Part shown: one piece after another, positions 7,246-8,949 of the stretch
How the letters are laid out: every line of letters starts with the position of its first letter
Numbering within the stretch: the stretch's first letter is position 1
Origin: JAKLFA01 sp964450385
GTDB taxonomy: Bacteria; Omnitrophota; Gorgyraeia; Zapsychrales; JANLHA01
DNA length: 8,949 bases
Direction: 5' to 3'
Assembly (NCBI GenBank): GCA_964450385.1
Contig: CAYVEC010000039.1
Span: 1 to 8,949 of the forward strand
Notes under the pieces: model-generated
The model's input: only the letters and a program-made list of their open reading frames with translations
What the model was told of the DNA's origin: nothing
The model's database searches: none
Made by a program: the position numbers and the translations under genes

Positions 7246-7273
7246 TTGCATGCGGGTCGTTCTACGATATAAT
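7246..7273 (+). promoter_or_regulatory. promoter of the isocitrate dehydrogenase gene
   Basis: A perfect -10 TATAAT (7268-7273) lies 16 bases after TTGCAT (7246-7251). Transcription would start near 7280, giving a leader of about 34 bases with AAGGAG (7299-7304) 9 bases before the ATG. Confidence 0.75.
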
Positions 7274-7313
7274 ATCTCTCATTATTCACTATCTCACGAA
7301 GGAGACATCTGTT

Positions 7314-8408
7314 ATGGCACAGCATCGAGTAACCTTTATTCCTGGTGACGGGATGGGTCCTGAGGTCGCTGAGGCGGCCCGCCGATGTATCGAGGCGACC
7401 GGGGTTGATATTGTTTTTGAGACGGAACTCGCGGGCGAGGCGGCGTTGGCACAGACCGGGAGCTTGCTGCCCGAGAGCCTGCTCGCCTCGATCCGCAAGA
7501 ATCGGGTTGCGATCAAGGGCCCGATCACAACGCCCATCGGGAAGGGCTTTCGATCGCTCAATGTCGCCCTGCGGCATGAATTTGACCTATATGCCTGTGT
7601 GCGGCCTTGTAAATCCTATCGAGGGGTGCGTTCGCGCTACGAGAATATCGATCTCGTGATCTTTCGTGAAAATACCGAGGACCTCTATGCCGGCATTGAA
7701 TTTCAGGCCGGAGACTCGTCGACGCAGGAATTGATCAGTCACATTGAGCGCCTCGGAGGGAAGAAGATCCGGTCTGGCTCGGGCATTACAATCAAACCGA
7801 TCTCGGCGTTTGGGACCGAGCGGGTCGTGCGCGCGGCCTTTGAGTACGCCCTGTCCCATCATCGGCGCAAGGTGACGGCCGTTCATAAAGCGAATATCAT
7901 GAAATACACCGATGGGCTCTTTCTCAAGACCGCGGCGGCGGTCGCTGCTGACTATGCCGGTCGCGTTGAATTTGAGGACCGGATCGTTGATAACATGTGT
8001 ATGCAGCTCGTTCAGAAGCCGGAGAATTATGACGTCCTTGTCCTGCCGAACCTGTACGGGGATATTCTTTCGGATCTTTGTGCCGGCTTGGTCGGCGGCT
8101 TGGGCGTGGCTCCGGGCGCTAATATCGGGGACGGCTGCGCGATCTTTGAGCCCACACACGGAAGCGCTCCGAAATACAAGGGACTTAATAAGGTGAATCC
8201 TGGGGCAATGATCCTTTCGGGCGTTCTACTCCTTGAGTATCTGAAGGAAGACCGGGCCGCACGATTGCTCGAAGAGGCCTTTGCCGAGATCGTGGCCGAG
8301 GGCCGTGATGTCACCTATGATCTCAAACAGGAACGGAACGATCCAACGTCTGTTGGCACGCGCGAGATGGCGGACGCGATCATCCAGCGGATTAAGGATT
8401 TGGGCTAG
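7314..8408 (+). CDS. icd: isocitrate dehydrogenase (isocitrate/isopropylmalate dehydrogenase family)
   Basis: The 364-residue enzyme belongs to the beta-decarboxylating dehydrogenase family. The substrate loop RSLNVALR (residues 80-87) matches E. coli isocitrate dehydrogenase, where its Ser contacts the isocitrate gamma-carboxylate; isopropylmalate dehydrogenases have a different segment here. Other family blocks are FIPGDGMGPEV at the N-terminus, FRENTEDLYAG, AVHKANIMKYTDG, LPNLYGDILSDL and EPTHGSAPKYKG. The enzyme oxidises isocitrate to 2-oxoglutarate and CO2 in the cytosol. For the coenzyme, K287-Y288 correspond to the NADP-contacting Lys344-Tyr345 of E. coli, but the place of Arg395 is Q339 (TYDLKQ). 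NAD or NADP use therefore cannot be decided from sequence. The length matches the short NAD-type bacterial enzymes (about 330-360) rather than the 416-residue E. coli type. Homoisocitrate dehydrogenase is a less likely alternative. The gene has its own promoter and terminator and is probably monocistronic. Confidence 0.88.
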   Translation: MAQHRVTFIPGDGMGPEVAEAARRCIEATGVDIVFETELAGEAALAQTGSLLPESLLASIRKNRVAIKGPITTPIGKGFRSLNVALRHEFDLYACVRPCKSYRGVRSRYENIDLVIFRENTEDLYAGIEFQAGDSSTQELISHIERLGGKKIRSGSGITIKPISAFGTERVVRAAFEYALSHHRRKVTAVHKANIMKYTDGLFLKTAAAVAADYAGRVEFEDRIVDNMCMQLVQKPENYDVLVLPNLYGDILSDLCAGLVGGLGVAPGANIGDGCAIFEPTHGSAPKYKGLNKVNPGAMILSGVLLLEYLKEDRAARLLEEAFAEIVAEGRDVTYDLKQERNDPTSVGTREMADAIIQRIKDLG

Positions 8409-8423
8409 GATCTGGCATGATTA

Positions 8424-8454
8424 CCCCCGGTGGCGATCCCACCGGGGGTTTTTT
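8424..8454 (+). terminator. rho-independent terminator of the isocitrate dehydrogenase gene
   Basis: CCCCCGGTGG (8424-8433) and CCACCGGGGG (8439-8448) form a perfect ten-pair stem around a 5-base loop, followed by six T. It lies 15 bases after the stop codon. Confidence 0.95.
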
Positions 8455-8471
8455 ATTGTCGCGACCAGGTC

Positions 8472-8499
8472 TTGACGCAGAAAAAATATGTGCTAAAGT
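8472..8499 (+). promoter_or_regulatory. promoter of the DUF134-permease unit
   Basis: TTGACG (8472-8477), a 16-base spacer and TAAAGT (8494-8499) preceded by TGC (extended -10) form a good promoter. Transcription would start near 8506, inside the palindrome at 8501-8522. Confidence 0.7.
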
Positions 8500-8500
8500 G

Positions 8501-8522
8501 GTTATGAACATTTGATCATAAC
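8501..8522. promoter_or_regulatory. palindromic operator at the DUF134 transcription start
   Basis: GTTATGA (8501-8507) and TCATAAC (8516-8522) are exact inverted copies 8 bases apart. The centre continues the symmetry at CA/TG, so 9 of 11 position pairs match over 22 bases. It abuts the -10 element and covers the expected start site, the place for repression, most simply by the DUF134 protein encoded just downstream. Confidence 0.65.
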
Positions 8523-8536
8523 TAAGGAGACGTCTG

Positions 8537-8845
8537 ATGCGGCCGCAAAAACAACGATGGGTGCAGTGTTTGCCGGGAGAACGGTGTTTTCGTCCTCAGT
8601 GCCGAGCGTTAAAGGATCTTGGCGGCGTGGTCTTGAGTCTGGATGAATTTGAGGCCATGCGCCTATCATATCTTGAAAAGATGCGCCAACAGGATGCTGC
8701 ATGTCTGATGAAGATCTCTCGCCCAACGTTTTCACGGATCCTGTCATCGGCCAATCGTAAGGTCACGGATGCCCTGGTCTCTGTTAAGGCGATCCGGATT
8801 GAGGGCGGGTGCTGTACTGTTGGAGGAAAGGTGGTCATAAAATGA
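8537..8845 (+). CDS. DUF134 (UPF0251) helix-turn-helix regulator
   Basis: The 102-residue protein matches the DUF134 family, small DNA-binding proteins with a sigma70 region 4-like helix-turn-helix. The core reads LSLDEFEAMRLSYLEKM, then QQDAACLMKISRPTFSRIL (about 49-67), then ANRKVTDALV and IRIEGG near the end. The N-terminal part has C11, C17 and C22, a possible metal- or redox-sensing element; family members often carry N-terminal Cys or basic residues, but a sensing role is inference. The extension after IRIEGG (CCTVGGKVVIK) adds C92-C93. AAGGAG is 7 bases before the ATG. The operator at its promoter suggests autoregulation. Its stop overlaps the start of the next gene in an ATGA, so the membrane protein is translationally coupled and probably its regulatory target. 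Confidence 0.88.
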   Translation: MRPQKQRWVQCLPGERCFRPQCRALKDLGGVVLSLDEFEAMRLSYLEKMRQQDAACLMKISRPTFSRILSSANRKVTDALVSVKAIRIEGGCCTVGGKVVIK

Positions 8846-8949
8846 AAGAATGGAAAAAATTATTGTTCGTTGCGGCGGCCTTTTTGGCATGTTTTTATTT
8901 GCCGGTTGAAAATCCGCGATTTACTAACGCGATCTTTGAGGCATTGGCA
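8842..8949 (+). CDS. probable COG0701 (DUF318) permease, N-terminal fragment
   Basis: The 36 visible codons start with ATG in an ATGA overlap with the DUF134 gene and run off the right edge. The sequence has a basic start (MKEWKK), one hydrophobic helix (LLFVAAAFLACFYLP) and then VENPRFTNAIFEALA. The FYLP-x-ENPR pattern followed by an amphipathic helix resembles the N-terminus of COG0701 permeases that I know from pairs with DUF134 regulators. Members such as ArsP export methylated or trivalent arsenicals, while most are uncharacterised. The identification rests on a short stretch and on context, so another small membrane protein is possible. GGTGG lies about 7 bases upstream of the start. 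Confidence 0.55.
   Translation, partial: MKEWKKLLFVAAAFLACFYLPVENPRFTNAIFEALA

Noticed and set aside
7227..7250. Possible terminator after the carbonic anhydrase-like gene (ACCCGGGTTTTT)
   Set aside because: The CCCGGG and TCAGGCCTGA palindromes have no room for a loop, and no extended stem precedes the T-run.
1..8949. CRISPR array, tRNA, rRNA or tandem repeat tract
   Set aside because: No regularly spaced repeats, tRNA-like cloverleaf or rRNA signature was seen on either strand.

Overview
The window looks like bacterial chromosome with compact, mostly co-directional genes, roughly 50 % GC, good AAGGAG-type ribosome binding sites and ordinary sigma70-like promoters. The gene mix is an orphan radical SAM/SPASM protein, an MpsC-like DUF2294 protein, an HprK/PEPCK-superfamily protein, a gamma-carbonic anhydrase, a decarboxylating dehydrogenase, and a DUF134 regulator next to a probable COG0701 permease. 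This fits an uncultured anaerobic or candidate-phylum type bacterium (Omnitrophota-like is my weak guess). No rRNA or other marker is present to place it.

Layout. Positions 1-865, minus strand, hold the C-terminal two thirds of a large serine recombinase. It is open at the left edge and cut off at its 5' side by a stop codon next to a run of nine G. Everything after that is on the plus strand. 992-2053 is a radical SAM/SPASM protein. 2277-2663 is the fluoride channel CrcB, 2716-3435 a SAM-dependent methyltransferase, 3490-4308 a ZIP-family metal transporter (ZupT), and 4337-4711 a DUF2294/MpsC-like protein. Positions 4716-4859 then hold a promoter, a hairpin, a tiny ORF and a strong rho-independent terminator, ending just before the ribosome binding site of the next gene. 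This could be an attenuator leader or a small RNA. 4882-6639 is a 585-residue HprK/PEPCK-superfamily protein with a long unassigned N-terminus, and 6660-7226 is a gamma-carbonic anhydrase-like protein. A clear promoter leads into 7314-8408 (isocitrate dehydrogenase), which ends in a textbook terminator. A second promoter with a palindromic operator then drives 8537-8845 (DUF134 regulator), overlapping by 4 bases a membrane protein that runs off the right edge (probable COG0701 permease).

How the genes may work together. Four neighbours (MpsC-like protein, HprK/PEPCK-like protein, carbonic anhydrase-like protein, isocitrate dehydrogenase) can be read as a set concerned with CO2/bicarbonate and the PEP/TCA junction. 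This is inference from family identities and adjacency. CrcB and ZupT are ion-homeostasis housekeeping genes. The DUF134 gene and permease form a separate, probably self-regulated unit.
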